NCBI RefSeq assembly: GCF_004343505.1
Contig: NZ_SLXU01000008.1
Location: 62,001 to 126,000, forward strand
Length of the DNA: 64,000 nucleotides
Reading direction: 5' to 3'
From: Rhodovulum bhavnagarense
Lineage (GTDB): Bacteria > Pseudomonadota > Alphaproteobacteria > Rhodobacterales > Rhodobacteraceae
The notes beneath the pieces are model-generated. The model worked only from the letters and a program-made list of their open reading frames with translations. It had not been told where the DNA came from and searched no databases. Below, in pieces: positions 28,157-38,958 of this stretch. The first letter of the stretch is position 1; every line of letters begins with the position of its first letter. Both the position numbers and the translations under genes were made by a program.

Positions 28157-28807
28157 CTAGCCGAAGACGCGCGGGAAACTGCGCCTCAGGGCGATGTCGA
28201 CATCTTCCATCGTGACCGGCAGGCCAAGATCGACAAGGCTGGTCACGCCGTGTGCGCGGATGCCACAGGGCACGATCCCGTCGAAATGGGTCAGGTCGGG
28301 TTCGACATTGATGGCGAGCCCGTGAAAGCTGACCCAGCGGCGCAGGCGCACGCCGATCGCGGCGATCTTGTCCTCGCGCGCATCGCCGCCGGGGCCGGGG
28401 GGCAAATCGGGGCGTACCACCCAGACCCCCACGCGGCCCGCGCGCCGCTCTGCCGTGACGTTGAACTCGGATAGCGTGACGATTACCCATTCCTCGAGTT
28501 GCCAGACGAACCGGCGCACATCGCGGCCGCGCGCGCCCACGTCCAGCATCGCGTAGACCACACGTTGGCCCGGACCGTGATAGGTGTATTGCCCCCCGCG
28601 CCGGGTTTCGAAAACCGGAAACCGGCCGGGATCGGTTAGGTCGCGCGGATCGGCAGAGGTGCCCGCAGTGTAAAGAGCGGGATGTTCCACCAGCCAGATC
28701 GCCTCGGGCGCGGTACCTGCGGCAATCGCCTCGGCCCGCGCCTCCATCCTGGCACAGGTTTCCGCGTAGGGGCTCAGGCCCGGCAAGACCTGCCATTCGG
28801 GGGTCAT
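28157..28807 (-). CDS. lipB: Octanoyl-[ACP]:protein N-octanoyltransferase
   Basis: A 216-residue LipB that moves octanoate from ACP to lipoyl domains. Visible features are [16 protein letters not shown] near 63-78, the [12 protein letters not shown] block near 92, the catalytic Lys region [20 protein letters not shown], and the Cys in [13 protein letters not shown]. The reading frame continues 41 codons upstream, but the ATG at 28807 gives the family N-terminus. Divergent from the peptidoglycan-binding protein gene. Confidence 0.95.
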   Translation of the reverse strand: MTPEWQVLPGLSPYAETCARMEARAEAIAAGTAPEAIWLVEHPALYTAGTSADPRDLTDPGRFPVFETRRGGQYTYHGPGQRVVYAMLDVGARGRDVRRFVWQLEEWVIVTLSEFNVTAERRAGRVGVWVVRPDLPPGPGGDAREDKIAAIGVRLRRWVSFHGLAINVEPDLTHFDGIVPCGIRAHGVTSLVDLGLPVTMEDVDIALRRSFPRVFG

Positions 28808-28915
28808 CTCTCTGCGCTCCAGTCTTGACAGGCACAGTCCGGGGCCATGAAGGTTTTCCTCGGAGTTGTCATGGCGGCATCTGGCCCGCGCCGTCGTCAT
28901 CTGGGGGGGAATAGC

Positions 28916-30235
28916 GTGAAACCGAAACATGTTCTAGTCGCTTGCCTTGTGGCAGGTCTGGCCGTCATCCCGGCGCCTCGGGCGGTGGCCCAAAACGACC
29001 GCGTGGTGATCATTGGCGGTCCAAAGGCACGAGAGATCGCTCGCGAACGCCTGAAAGATCGCAACAAGACAGTTGTCGTGCGTCCCGCCACGCCGGTCAT
29101 CGCGCCCGAGGTCGTCGCGGTAAACCGCGAGATACAGGCCGCGCTGAACCATTTCGGATTTTCCGCGGGCGTTGTGGATGGCGTCATCGGCCAGAACACC
29201 CGCAACGCGATTTCGCAATACCAGGCTTTCATGGGATACCCGATAACCGGCGTCCTTTCACCCTATGAACAGGATTTCCTGGTCACTTCCTACCACCGGG
29301 CCCTTGCCGGGGGGGCGGTTACGGCGCAGGTGGCGGCATCCAGCCCCATGGGAATGCGCGGTCTTTTGAAAACCTATCAGCAGGAACTTGCGGCGGGTGG
29401 CTTGGGGACTGTTGCGGCCACACCGCAAGCGGCACAGGTGGCACCGCCCGCGCCCGCGCCCGCCGTTGCCGTGCCTGCCGCGCCCGCGGTTGCAGCGCCT
29501 GTTGCGCCGGTCGCCCCGACCTTGGCGATTCCCAATTTCATGGTGCAGGGCACCGGCCCCTCGCTGACATCGCATTGCGCGTCCGTTACGATGCGCACCA
29601 ATGCCGGTGGTGGCATGACCGTTTTGGCCGACATGACCGACCCGGCCTTTGCCCTGAACGAACAGTTCTGCCTTGCGCGCGGCCAGGCCGTCGCCCAGGG
29701 GCAGGATCTTGCCAGGAAGGTCGCGGGGCTCAGCCCGGACCAGGTCGCCGCGCAATGCGACGGCCTGGGGCCCTTGCTGGCCGATCACGTGGCCGGGCTT
29801 TCGGTACAATCGCCTGACGCGGTGTTGCAGGGGGTCAACGCCTTTGTTCAGAATTCGGGCATGCCGCCGGGTCAGCTTGCCGGTACTGCAAAGATATGCC
29901 TGTCGGTCGGCTATGACCGCGAAAGCATGGATGTCGCTATCGGTTCGGCGCTTTTGATGGTTGCACTGGGCGAACGGGTCTATGCCGAACTCGTGGGCCA
30001 TCACCTGGGCCAGGGTTTTGGCGTTACACCTCGGCCGGATCTGGCGCTGGGCTGGTATGATATCGCGTTGGGCGCATTGGAAACCGGCGCGATCCCGGTC
30101 TTTGCCCCCGATCAGCCCGAACGCAGCGCGCTTATCCGGGCCGCGGCCAACCAACTGGTCGGACGCGGCGGGGCAGGGGCGTCCCAGGGAATAGCCCAGC
30201 CAACGGGGGTGCCGAATTTCGGTATCCCGAACTAG
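28916..30235 (+). CDS. Exported peptidoglycan-binding domain protein
   Basis: A 439-residue protein with a GTG start following GGGGGGA. Residues 1-26 are a signal peptide ([15 protein letters not shown]). A peptidoglycan-binding module lies at about 70-130 ([20 protein letters not shown], then [19 protein letters not shown]). An Ala/Pro-rich linker of roughly 40 residues follows, then a 200-residue C-terminal domain with several Cys that I do not recognise. The same type of binding module occurs in the degenerate protease at 6610. An ATG at 28847 is in frame but lacks a signal-like start. Probably periplasmic and wall-associated. Confidence 0.8.
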   Translation: MKPKHVLVACLVAGLAVIPAPRAVAQNDRVVIIGGPKAREIARERLKDRNKTVVVRPATPVIAPEVVAVNREIQAALNHFGFSAGVVDGVIGQNTRNAISQYQAFMGYPITGVLSPYEQDFLVTSYHRALAGGAVTAQVAASSPMGMRGLLKTYQQELAAGGLGTVAATPQAAQVAPPAPAPAVAVPAAPAVAAPVAPVAPTLAIPNFMVQGTGPSLTSHCASVTMRTNAGGGMTVLADMTDPAFALNEQFCLARGQAVAQGQDLARKVAGLSPDQVAAQCDGLGPLLADHVAGLSVQSPDAVLQGVNAFVQNSGMPPGQLAGTAKICLSVGYDRESMDVAIGSALLMVALGERVYAELVGHHLGQGFGVTPRPDLALGWYDIALGALETGAIPVFAPDQPERSALIRAAANQLVGRGGAGASQGIAQPTGVPNFGIPN

Positions 30236-30355
30236 GCCCAATATCGCGGCGCGGCCCCGCGTCGGGCAGCCGCGCCGCACCATGTCGAAAAGACGAAAAT
30301 TCCCCTTCACATCCCCCGGCCAAGCCGCTATGAACCCGCGCACTAACCGACACGT

Positions 30356-30442
30356 GCGGTCGTGGCGGAATTGGTAGACGCGCAGCGTTGAGGTCGCTGT
30401 GGGGTAACTCCCGTGGAAGTTCGAGTCTTCTCGACCGCACCA
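30356..30442 (+). tRNA. tRNA-Leu (GAG), CCA end encoded
   Basis: The acceptor arms GCGGTCG (30356-30362) and CGACCGC (30432-30438) pair fully, with ACCA after them. The anticodon stem CAGCG/CGCTG encloses the loop TTGAGGT, giving anticodon GAG at 30390-30392. A long variable arm (GGGGTAACTCCC) marks a class II tRNA, and the T arm reads GAAGTTCGAGTCTTC. It reads CUC/CUU leucine codons. A terminator follows at 30461. Confidence 0.97.
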
Positions 30443-30460
30443 TTTCTCGGCAACCCGACG

Positions 30461-30497
30461 AAAAACCGGGGCCAGTCGCCGTGATGTCCCGGTTTTT
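30461..30497 (+). terminator. Intrinsic terminator after tRNA-Leu
   Basis: AAAAACCGGG (30461-30470) and CCCGGTTTTT (30488-30497) pair perfectly over ten bases with a 17-base loop, and the 3' arm itself ends in a T-run. It lies 19 bases after the tRNA. Confidence 0.85.
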
Positions 30498-30611
30498 ACC
30501 CTCGGGCGGGTCTCATTGAAAGCTTTGATCCGCCTTCATGCCTTGGTCATCGATTACTTGTTTCTGAGGCTGGTGCTGTTTATGGCGGGGCGTCACCGAC
30601 GGGAGAATGGG

Positions 30612-31346
30612 ATGCGCCCCCCTAAGAACGGCACGATTTCTAGTTTCGGCCTCGGCCTGATTATGGCGTTGTCGGGCTGCATGGCCGATGCGCCGCAGGT
30701 CGGGCGGGGCGGTGCCTTCGGTCCCAAGGCGCCGCCGCGGGTGATCGTTGCCGATGACAGCGTCGTGATCGCCGCGCCTTACGGGTTTTGCGTGGACCGT
30801 TCCACGCTGCGCGAGGGGCGGGATGGCGCGTTTGTCCTGCTGGCCAGTTGCGCGGCGCTGACCCGTGTTTCCGACGCCCCCAGCCCCAGCCCCGACGCAC
30901 TGCTGACCGCCTCGGTCGCCGCCAATCCGGGGCCTGGCGGCCGCGACGAGGATCGTGCGCTGGTGTTGGCGCGGTACTTCGATACCGATGCCGGGCGTGC
31001 TGCGTTGGCCCGCGACGGGCGGGCCGACAGCGTGTCGATCGAGGCCATGTTCGATCGCGACGGCCTGTTTTTCCTGCATGCAGCCGATCGCAGCGCCGGT
31101 CTTGGCGCGGGGCTTCGGCCAGATTACTGGCGCGCGATTTTCGATGTGAACGGGCGGATCGTCACCGCGACCGTGACACCGTTCGCGGACCGCCCCGTTA
31201 CCCCCGCCGCCGCGCAGGCGCTGTTGCGTGACTTTGCCGGGCGAATCCGGCGTGAAACCGCGCGCCTGCCCGCGCCCGGGGCCGTGCCGGTCACGCGCGC
31301 GGCCGGGTTTGCCGCGATCTTTGCCGGGCAGGATTTGCCGGGATGA
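30612..31346 (+). CDS. Predicted lipoprotein, unknown function
   Basis: A 244-residue protein with a lipobox ALSGC at about residues 19-23 after a short hydrophobic segment (FGLGLIMALSG), so likely lipid-anchored. The body contains DDSVVIAAPYGFCVDRSTLR and a second Cys in LLASCAAL, and a C-terminal half with RPDYWRAIFDVNGRIVTATV. No family name comes to mind. GGGAG at 30600-30604 supports the ATG at 30612; the frame is open 32 codons further upstream, which would bury the lipobox. It is followed by the DUF6478 gene. Confidence 0.72.
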   Translation: MRPPKNGTISSFGLGLIMALSGCMADAPQVGRGGAFGPKAPPRVIVADDSVVIAAPYGFCVDRSTLREGRDGAFVLLASCAALTRVSDAPSPSPDALLTASVAANPGPGGRDEDRALVLARYFDTDAGRAALARDGRADSVSIEAMFDRDGLFFLHAADRSAGLGAGLRPDYWRAIFDVNGRIVTATVTPFADRPVTPAAAQALLRDFAGRIRRETARLPAPGAVPVTRAAGFAAIFAGQDLPG

Positions 31347-31400
31347 AGTCTGTGCGCAACTGGGCTAGAGTCTTGCCGGTGTGACAAAGGCAAATCGGCC

Positions 31401-32174
31401 ATGATTCCCAAGACCGAAGGTTTCCTTGAACGCGTCCTGTTTCGCCGCAGCCTTGCCGCGTGGGCCCGAGCCGGGGTCGCCGCCGACGCGATGGACCTGG
31501 TCGCGCTCCGGCCTTTGCGTGGACGGGCGTGGCAGTTGCGGCGCAGCCTCGACCGGGTGATCCATGTGGCCGAAGGGCGTCTGACATTGCCCCCGATCGG
31601 GTCCAACGCGATCCGAAAGCCGCTGGGAACCGACTGGGCCTATCGCCCCGAACTGTTCCGCGGCCCCATCTTTCCACCTGGAGCGGCCTCGGTGGCGACG
31701 CGCACCTCTTTCGGAGAGGAGGCGACGATTCATCACGACTGCATCCGGTCCGAACTGACCTTTCGCCAGATCCGCAATACCAGGGCCGAGGATATCGCGC
31801 CCTTCGGTGTGCGGCTGGACGTTTTCCGGTTCGATGGCAGTTTTCTGTCGCTGGTCATCGACCTGCCGCCAGAGGCCTGCACGGGGCTGCGCTGCAAGCA
31901 CCTGGTGCGCCTTGAGACCATCGTCGAGACCGAGTACCCACTTGAAATCTTTGCCCGGCTGAACGTCAAGCACGGGCCAAACGTGGAACAGGTCGTGCGC
32001 GAACTGCCGCTGGGTGAGCAGGATATCGCGGTCGAGTTCGACCTGGCTTACACCAATCTCAACGAGAAGCGGGTCGAAAAGGCCTGGCTCGACCTGATCT
32101 TCGAGGGACCAGAGATGAACCAGATCATCCTGCGAGACGTGACGTTGAGTCGCCGACCGAGGGCAGAGCTATGA
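31401..32174 (+). CDS. DUF6478-type protein, unknown function
   Basis: A 257-residue protein without signal peptide or membrane helix. It reads RVLFRRSLAAWARAGVAADA at the N-terminus; a basic LRPLRGRAWQLRRSLDRVIH segment and a beta-rich second half (FGVRLDVFRFDGSFLSLVID, EVEFDLAYTNLNEKRVEKAW-like) follow. I believe it belongs to the family named DUF6478, seen mainly in Rhodobacteraceae; that is from memory. Its stop overlaps the next gene by four bases (ATGA), so the two proteins probably work together. Confidence 0.75.
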   Translation: MIPKTEGFLERVLFRRSLAAWARAGVAADAMDLVALRPLRGRAWQLRRSLDRVIHVAEGRLTLPPIGSNAIRKPLGTDWAYRPELFRGPIFPPGAASVATRTSFGEEATIHHDCIRSELTFRQIRNTRAEDIAPFGVRLDVFRFDGSFLSLVIDLPPEACTGLRCKHLVRLETIVETEYPLEIFARLNVKHGPNVEQVVRELPLGEQDIAVEFDLAYTNLNEKRVEKAWLDLIFEGPEMNQIILRDVTLSRRPRAEL

Positions 32175-32563
32175 AAGACACCGCACCGGGCGCGCTTCAC
32201 CTGACCGCAACCCGCTTGCGCGCGGGCGTATGGGAGGGGGTGTTGAACGCGGGCGCCGAAGGCGAGATGCCTAAAATCGAGATCTTGCACCAGGAAACGC
32301 CGCTGGAAGGTGTCGTGTTGGCCCCAGACCCGGAAATGCCCGGACGTTATTCTCTGGCGGTGCCGATCCCGGCTGCCTTGTTGTCGGACGGGGTACAGAC
32401 GTTTCTGGTTTGCGATGCGGCAACCGGCGCGACGCTTGACAGTTTCGCCATCGTGACAGGCGCCCCGCTGGAACAGGATCTGCGCGCCGAGATCGACCTG
32501 TTGCGGGCCGAGCTGGACATGCTGAAAAAGGCCTTTCGTCGACACTGTGTCGAAACGATGTAG
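32171..32563 (+). CDS. Conserved hypothetical protein coupled to DUF6478 gene
   Basis: A 130-residue protein starting MKDTAPGALHLTATRLRAGV, beta-rich for the first 90 residues and ending in a likely coiled coil (EQDLRAEIDLLRAELDMLKK). The start overlaps the stop of the preceding gene by four bases, indicating translational coupling. I do not recognise a family. There is no signal peptide or membrane segment, so it is presumably cytoplasmic. Confidence 0.7.
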   Translation: MKDTAPGALHLTATRLRAGVWEGVLNAGAEGEMPKIEILHQETPLEGVVLAPDPEMPGRYSLAVPIPAALLSDGVQTFLVCDAATGATLDSFAIVTGAPLEQDLRAEIDLLRAELDMLKKAFRRHCVETM

Positions 32564-34678
<2,115 letters not shown>

Positions 34679-34851
34679 GCCCGCCGCCGTTCGCGTTCCG
34701 CAACTGGGCTTAATGCTGCCTTGCGGCCTTGTTCCCGGCCGGCCAACGATCCGTGCGATACCGCAGTATTGTCCTGTGCCTTTCAAAATGCTGCCCGATT
34801 TCACAGCGAGGCTGGCATCGCGTGTGGGCAGTGTGGGCAAGGGAGTCCCCG

Positions 34852-35754
34852 ATGGACAGACTGACAGAAATGGAAGCTTTTGCCATGGTCGTTGACCAGG
34901 GCGGGTTCACCGACGCGGCCAGGAAGATGGGGATTTCGAAATCCGCGGTCTCCAAACACGTGTCCTCGCTGGAGGCGCGGCTTGGCGCGCGCCTGCTCAA
35001 CCGTACCACCCGCCGCGTGAGTCCTACCGAGATCGGGCTTGTCTACTACGACCGCGCGCGGCGTGTGCTGAACGACGCCGGAGAGGCCGATGCGCTGGTG
35101 ACCTCGATGCAATCGGCGCCCTCCGGGCTGTTGCGCATTTCCGTGGCTACCGATTTCGGGGTGAACCACCTGTCGCCGCTGTTGGGCGAATTCCTGAGCG
35201 AATTTCCCGATGTGACGGTCAACATGGTGCTCAGCAACCGCTATGTCGAACTGATCTCGGAAGGGTTCGACATGGCCGTTCGCGTCGGCGACCTGGAAGA
35301 CAGCAGCCTGCGCGCGCGCAAGCTGGCCGAGACCACCAAGCGGATGATCGGTGCGCCCTCCTATTTCGAGAAATACGGCCGCCCGCACAAGATTGACGAT
35401 CTGAACGAGCACAAGCTCTTGCATTATTCCAACCAGGCCAGCGGCAACGTCTGGAAGATCACCGCCCCCTCGGGCGAGCGTCGGCAGGTGCGTACCGCGG
35501 GCTGGCTGACGGTCAATGATGGCCAATCTCTTTTGAACGCTGCGGTGTCAGGGCTGGGTATCGCCTATCTGCCCAGCTTTCTGTTCCGCGAGGCGATGAC
35601 CAAGGGCCTGGTCGAAGAAGCGATCCCCGACCTGCCTCTGGAAACACTGGGCATTTATGCCGTTTATCCGCCGGGCCGGTTTACCCAGCCCAAGGTGCGC
35701 GCCTTCATCGACTTCCTGGTGGAAAAGTTTTCGGGCAGTGACACCTTGGTCTGA
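34852..35754 (+). CDS. LysR-family transcriptional regulator
   Basis: A 300-residue regulator with an N-terminal winged helix (MEAFAMVVDQGGFTDAARKM, then GISKSAVSKHVSSLEARLGA) and a periplasmic-binding-like effector domain (SGLLRISVATDFGVNHLSPL onward). It fits the DsdA/CrgA-like subgroup of LysR proteins. GGGAG lies upstream of the ATG at 34852; the longer frame adds 41 unlikely residues. It follows fadH on the same strand rather than diverging from a target, so the regulon is unclear. Confidence 0.92.
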   Translation: MDRLTEMEAFAMVVDQGGFTDAARKMGISKSAVSKHVSSLEARLGARLLNRTTRRVSPTEIGLVYYDRARRVLNDAGEADALVTSMQSAPSGLLRISVATDFGVNHLSPLLGEFLSEFPDVTVNMVLSNRYVELISEGFDMAVRVGDLEDSSLRARKLAETTKRMIGAPSYFEKYGRPHKIDDLNEHKLLHYSNQASGNVWKITAPSGERRQVRTAGWLTVNDGQSLLNAAVSGLGIAYLPSFLFREAMTKGLVEEAIPDLPLETLGIYAVYPPGRFTQPKVRAFIDFLVEKFSGSDTLV

Positions 35755-35760
35755 GCGGTC

Positions 35761-36720
35761 CTATTCCTTGCCCAGCAAGACAACCTCGACCCGCCGGTTT
35801 TGTCGTCGGCCGGCCTCGGTTAGGTTGTCGTCCCGCGGCGCGAGATATCCCACGCCCTCGGCCGAAACCTGTGCCGCCGCCACGTCCAGCCTGTCCAGCA
35901 GATAGCGGCGCACTGCCTCGGCGCGCCGGCGCGACAGGGCGATGTTGCCCTCAAGCCCGCCCTCGGCATCCGTATGTCCCACCAGCACAACCTTGCGCGC
36001 GGGGTTGGCATTCAGATAGGCCGCCAGCGCCTCAAGCGGGACGAAGGGGCCTGTTTCAAGTTCTGTTGCCCCCGTGGCGAAGGCGAGGTCATCCAGCACC
36101 GCGTGGCCGTCGAGCGTCAGACGGGCGACAAGGTCCGTACCCGTGTCCGAGGCCCAGGCCGTGTCAGACAGGGTCGGCCGCGGCTGGCCGTGCCTGCCCC
36201 CAGGCCCCGTCGCGTCACTGGCCTGTGCGGTGATGCTTGTGATCTGTACAAACCCCCGGCTGGCTGACCGGCTGACCATGAGCGTGATGTATTCGGGCAC
36301 GCCTGCGCTCAGCCTGCGGGCCGAGAGGAACCGGAAATCACCCAGGTCGACATGCATTTGCGGTTCCGGCAGGGTGTCGGTGGCAAAACGGAAGTCGAAC
36401 CCTCCGCAAACCTCCGTGGCGCATTCATAGATCGTCTGAAAGTCTTGCGCCTGCAATTGTGCCCGCAAGGGGGCCAACAATTGCAGACTGCTGCGACCTT
36501 CAAGCGGTTGTTGCCAGACCTGCCGCGCGATCGTGCCTTCGGCGCGTATCGTCGCCACGCCGGTGCCGTCAAAGGGGCCTACAGGGATCTGGACACTGTC
36601 CAGCGTGACGGTCTCATCGGCGGCCAGCACGGCCTCTGCGGGCCAGTCAAGGCCCGCCGCCCCGACGCCGGATGCAGCCAGCGCCAGCCCGAGCGCCATT
36701 GTCAGGGCGCGCCGCCTCAT
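35761..36720 (-). CDS. OmpA-family protein
   Basis: A 319-residue exported protein; residues 1-22 are a signal peptide ending GVGAAG. The N-terminal 190 residues are an unrecognised domain with a Cys pair (YECATEVCGGF). The C-terminal 110 residues are an OmpA peptidoglycan-binding domain (LAAYLNANPARKVVLVGHTD, then ALSRRRAEAVRRYL, then GVGYLAPRDDNLTEAGRRQN). It should link the outer membrane or periplasm to the wall. Its start codon overlaps the stop of the upstream peroxidase-like gene by four bases. Confidence 0.88.
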   Translation of the reverse strand: MRRRALTMALGLALAASGVGAAGLDWPAEAVLAADETVTLDSVQIPVGPFDGTGVATIRAEGTIARQVWQQPLEGRSSLQLLAPLRAQLQAQDFQTIYECATEVCGGFDFRFATDTLPEPQMHVDLGDFRFLSARRLSAGVPEYITLMVSRSASRGFVQITSITAQASDATGPGGRHGQPRPTLSDTAWASDTGTDLVARLTLDGHAVLDDLAFATGATELETGPFVPLEALAAYLNANPARKVVLVGHTDAEGGLEGNIALSRRRAEAVRRYLLDRLDVAAAQVSAEGVGYLAPRDDNLTEAGRRQNRRVEVVLLGKE

Positions 36721-37292
36721 CTGTGCGCGCCGTGATAGCCCGTGTTCGGTTCCATCCCGCTGGCCGAGGCGATCCGGTTCGACATGTTGAAAAACCCCAC
36801 CACCGCGGCGATGTCCCAGATATCGCGGTCGCTGAAACCGTGATCGCGCAGCGCTTGGCGGTCAGGTTCCTCGATCTTGTGGCTTTCCTCGGTCAGCTTG
36901 GTCGCAAAATCCAGCATCGCCCGCTGTCGCGGTGCCAGCGGGACCGCGCGATAGTTCATCACCATCGCCTCGCCCAGTTCAGGATCGCCCGACAATTCGC
37001 GCACGGCCGCGCCATGGGCCACCTGGCAATACCAGCACCGGTTGATCGAGGAGACGACGACGGCGATCATCTCGCGTTCCAGCTTGCTCAGCCCGCTGGG
37101 GCCAAGCATCACGTCGTTATACATCGCCGAAAAGGCATCGAGCTTTGCGATGTCAAAGGCATAGGCGCGCAGAACGTTGGGCACGAGGCCCAGCTTTTGC
37201 GTGCAGAGATCGAAATATTTCTGTGTCTCCGGCGGCAGCGGATCGACCGGCGGCAGGTTCAGCGCGGTCGGCAAGTCCTGGTCCTTGGTCAC
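36717..37292 (-). CDS. Peroxidase-related carboxymuconolactone-decarboxylase-fold protein
   Basis: A 191-residue AhpD-like protein. The redox site is INRCWYCQVAHGAAVREL, i.e. CxxC with the conserved downstream His, near residues 86-93. NVLRAYAFDIAKLDAFSAMY and GFSDRDIWDIAAVVGFFNM are typical of the 'uncharacterised peroxidase-related' group. It may reduce hydroperoxides in the cytoplasm; substrate and reductant are unknown. It is coupled to the downstream OmpA-type gene by a four-base overlap, an odd pairing of compartments. Confidence 0.88.
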   Translation of the reverse strand: MTKDQDLPTALNLPPVDPLPPETQKYFDLCTQKLGLVPNVLRAYAFDIAKLDAFSAMYNDVMLGPSGLSKLEREMIAVVVSSINRCWYCQVAHGAAVRELSGDPELGEAMVMNYRAVPLAPRQRAMLDFATKLTEESHKIEEPDRQALRDHGFSDRDIWDIAAVVGFFNMSNRIASASGMEPNTGYHGAHR

Positions 37293-37307
37293 GGCGTGGC
37301 CCCATTA

Positions 37308-38024
37308 TCATTGCGCATTGGTTCGATAGTGGAACTGTCCCACATTCTCGAATCCCAATGAAGCATAGAGCGCCCGCGCGCCCGCGTTATGATCCGTCAC
37401 CAGGGCCAGCACCCGCGTTGCGCCGTGATCTTGTGCCCAGATCGCGGCGGCGCGTATCATGTTCGCACCCGCGCCCTGGCGGCGATATCGCGGCGAAACC
37501 ACCAGCGCGTGAACAAAGGCCATCCCGTCACAGGTCGCGGCAAAGCACGCACCCGCGCCTCGATCGGCCTGACGGGCCAGCAGGTAGGTTTTCGGCCTCG
37601 TGACGCGGTCCATCACCGCGAGGCGAGCCGGGCCGATACCGTTCTCGGCCCAGATTTCGTGCATGATCGCCAGCGGGGCCTCTACGGTAAACGCAGAGAC
37701 CGGCGGCGGCGGCTTGGCCGCCAGCAGTGCAACTGGCGCCGAAAGGACAAGAACCGGATCGATGATCCGGTAGCCGCGCGCCTCCAGTGCCCGGTCCAGC
37801 GCCTCGTCGTCTGCGCCGACCATGAACAGGGCCTCTTGCCCCAGGGCGGCCATAGCCTGCTCGGCAGCGGGGATATCCGTCTTGGCAAGCGGTCCCTCGG
37901 CGGTGGCGGCACAGACCCGCTTGCCGCCGCCCCGGCCCTCGCGGATGCAGAACGCGCCCGCGCGGTGTTTCGCTGCAGGGGGCCAGGTTGCCTCTTGCCG
38001 GTCCAGGAGGTCGGTGATGTTCAC
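37308..38024 (-). CDS. GNAT-family N-acetyltransferase
   Basis: A 238-residue protein whose C-terminal half is a GNAT domain: VHALVVSPRYRRQGAGANMI holds the acetyl-CoA pyrophosphate loop (RRQGAG) near 184-189, and ALYASLGFENVGQFHYR is the usual end. The N-terminal half may be a degenerate second GNAT fold. Substrate unknown. The start overlaps the stop of the CinA-like gene by four bases. Confidence 0.88.
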   Translation of the reverse strand: MNITDLLDRQEATWPPAAKHRAGAFCIREGRGGGKRVCAATAEGPLAKTDIPAAEQAMAALGQEALFMVGADDEALDRALEARGYRIIDPVLVLSAPVALLAAKPPPPVSAFTVEAPLAIMHEIWAENGIGPARLAVMDRVTRPKTYLLARQADRGAGACFAATCDGMAFVHALVVSPRYRRQGAGANMIRAAAIWAQDHGATRVLALVTDHNAGARALYASLGFENVGQFHYRTNAQ

Positions 38025-38752
38025 GCTGCGGCCTCGGGAAAAAGGGCCGACAGTGCCGTCATGGCGGCATCTATGCGCGCCCCGTCGGTGCCCCGGATCA
38101 CGATATTCGCGCCATAGGCCCCCTCACGCACGAAGGGATAGGAACCGATCGAGAGATCGGGAAATCGCTCGGCCAGGCGGCGCAACTCGTTCGCGATATC
38201 GCCCTCTGCACGCATTACCGTCAGGTTTTGCGACAACAGCGGATCGCCCCCCGTCAATGTCGGCAGGACGCCCGCAACCATCGCCTGAAAGATCGAGGGC
38301 ACGCCGGCCATCACATGCACGTTGCCAAGTGTGAACCCCGGCGCGGCCGAAACCGGGTTCTCGATCAGAGTGGCGCCGTCGGGGATACGCGCCATGCGCA
38401 GCCGTGCCTCGTTAAGGTCGCGGCCCATGCTGTCGCAATAGGCCTGCATGATCGCGCGGGCATCGTCGCGCACGTCGATACCCGTGCCAAAGGCTGCCGC
38501 GACCGCGTCGGCGGTGATATCGTCATGGGTCGGCCCGATGCCGCCCGAGGTGAACACCGTGTCGTGATCGGCCCGCAGCGCGTTCAGCGCCGCGACGATC
38601 CGGTCTTGCACATCGGGCACGATCCGCACCTCTGCCAGCCTGATCCCGTGCTTGGTCAACTCTCCGGCGAGGAAATGCATGTTTGCATCGCGCGTGCGCC
38701 CGGTCAGGATCTCGTCCCCGATCACAAGCATCGCGGCGGTTGGGTTGGTCAT
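38021..38752 (-). CDS. CinA/MoaB-type molybdopterin-binding domain protein
   Basis: A 243-residue protein with the MoCF_biosynth (CinA N-terminal) domain: MLVIGDEILTGRTRDANMHF at the start, TVFTSGGIGPTHDDITADAV near 73-92, and ENPVSAAPGFTLGNVHVMAGVP-like segment near 140-160. It lacks the C-terminal deamidase domain of full CinA. The exact role is uncertain (competence-damage or nucleotide repair names are inherited). GGAGG precedes the ATG at 38752. It forms a likely operon with the GNAT gene. Confidence 0.9.
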   Translation of the reverse strand: MTNPTAAMLVIGDEILTGRTRDANMHFLAGELTKHGIRLAEVRIVPDVQDRIVAALNALRADHDTVFTSGGIGPTHDDITADAVAAAFGTGIDVRDDARAIMQAYCDSMGRDLNEARLRMARIPDGATLIENPVSAAPGFTLGNVHVMAGVPSIFQAMVAGVLPTLTGGDPLLSQNLTVMRAEGDIANELRRLAERFPDLSIGSYPFVREGAYGANIVIRGTDGARIDAAMTALSALFPEAAA

Positions 38753-38797
38753 GGCGCCCTCCTTGTCCGGCCCTGGGTCCCGGTATAGGTGCCGCCC

Positions 38798-38845
38798 ATG
38801 CGGTTTCAAAGCCCTCTCGTGCGCGCGGGGTGCGGGGGGCGTTAT
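38798..38845 (+). pseudogene. sfsA: Possible N-terminal remnant of sfsA
   Basis: From the ATG at 38798 the translation begins MRFQSPLVRAGCGGRY. Rhodobacterales SfsA proteins, as I recall them, begin MRFQTPLVPARLIRRY, which agrees at ten of sixteen positions including the first-ten core. After that the similarity ends and only about 110 bases remain before map, while a full sfsA needs about 700. From memory sfsA commonly precedes map in this group. I infer a deleted gene with a leftover 5' end. It is a short match and could be chance. Confidence 0.4.
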
Positions 38846-38958
38846 CCCGGGCACGGGCCCGCCGCCCCCGCCCGGACCTTGCGCCGCAGATGGACCCCGC
38901 CCTCTGGCCTTCCCGCCAAGAGCGCCTTATCTAGTTGCCGAAAGCCAAGGAGAGAGCA

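Noticed and set aside
30246-30278. Nine-pair GC hairpin (GCGGCGCGG/CCGCGCCGC) after the peptidoglycan-binding protein gene
   Set aside because: Large loop and no T-run; may aid termination but not callable.
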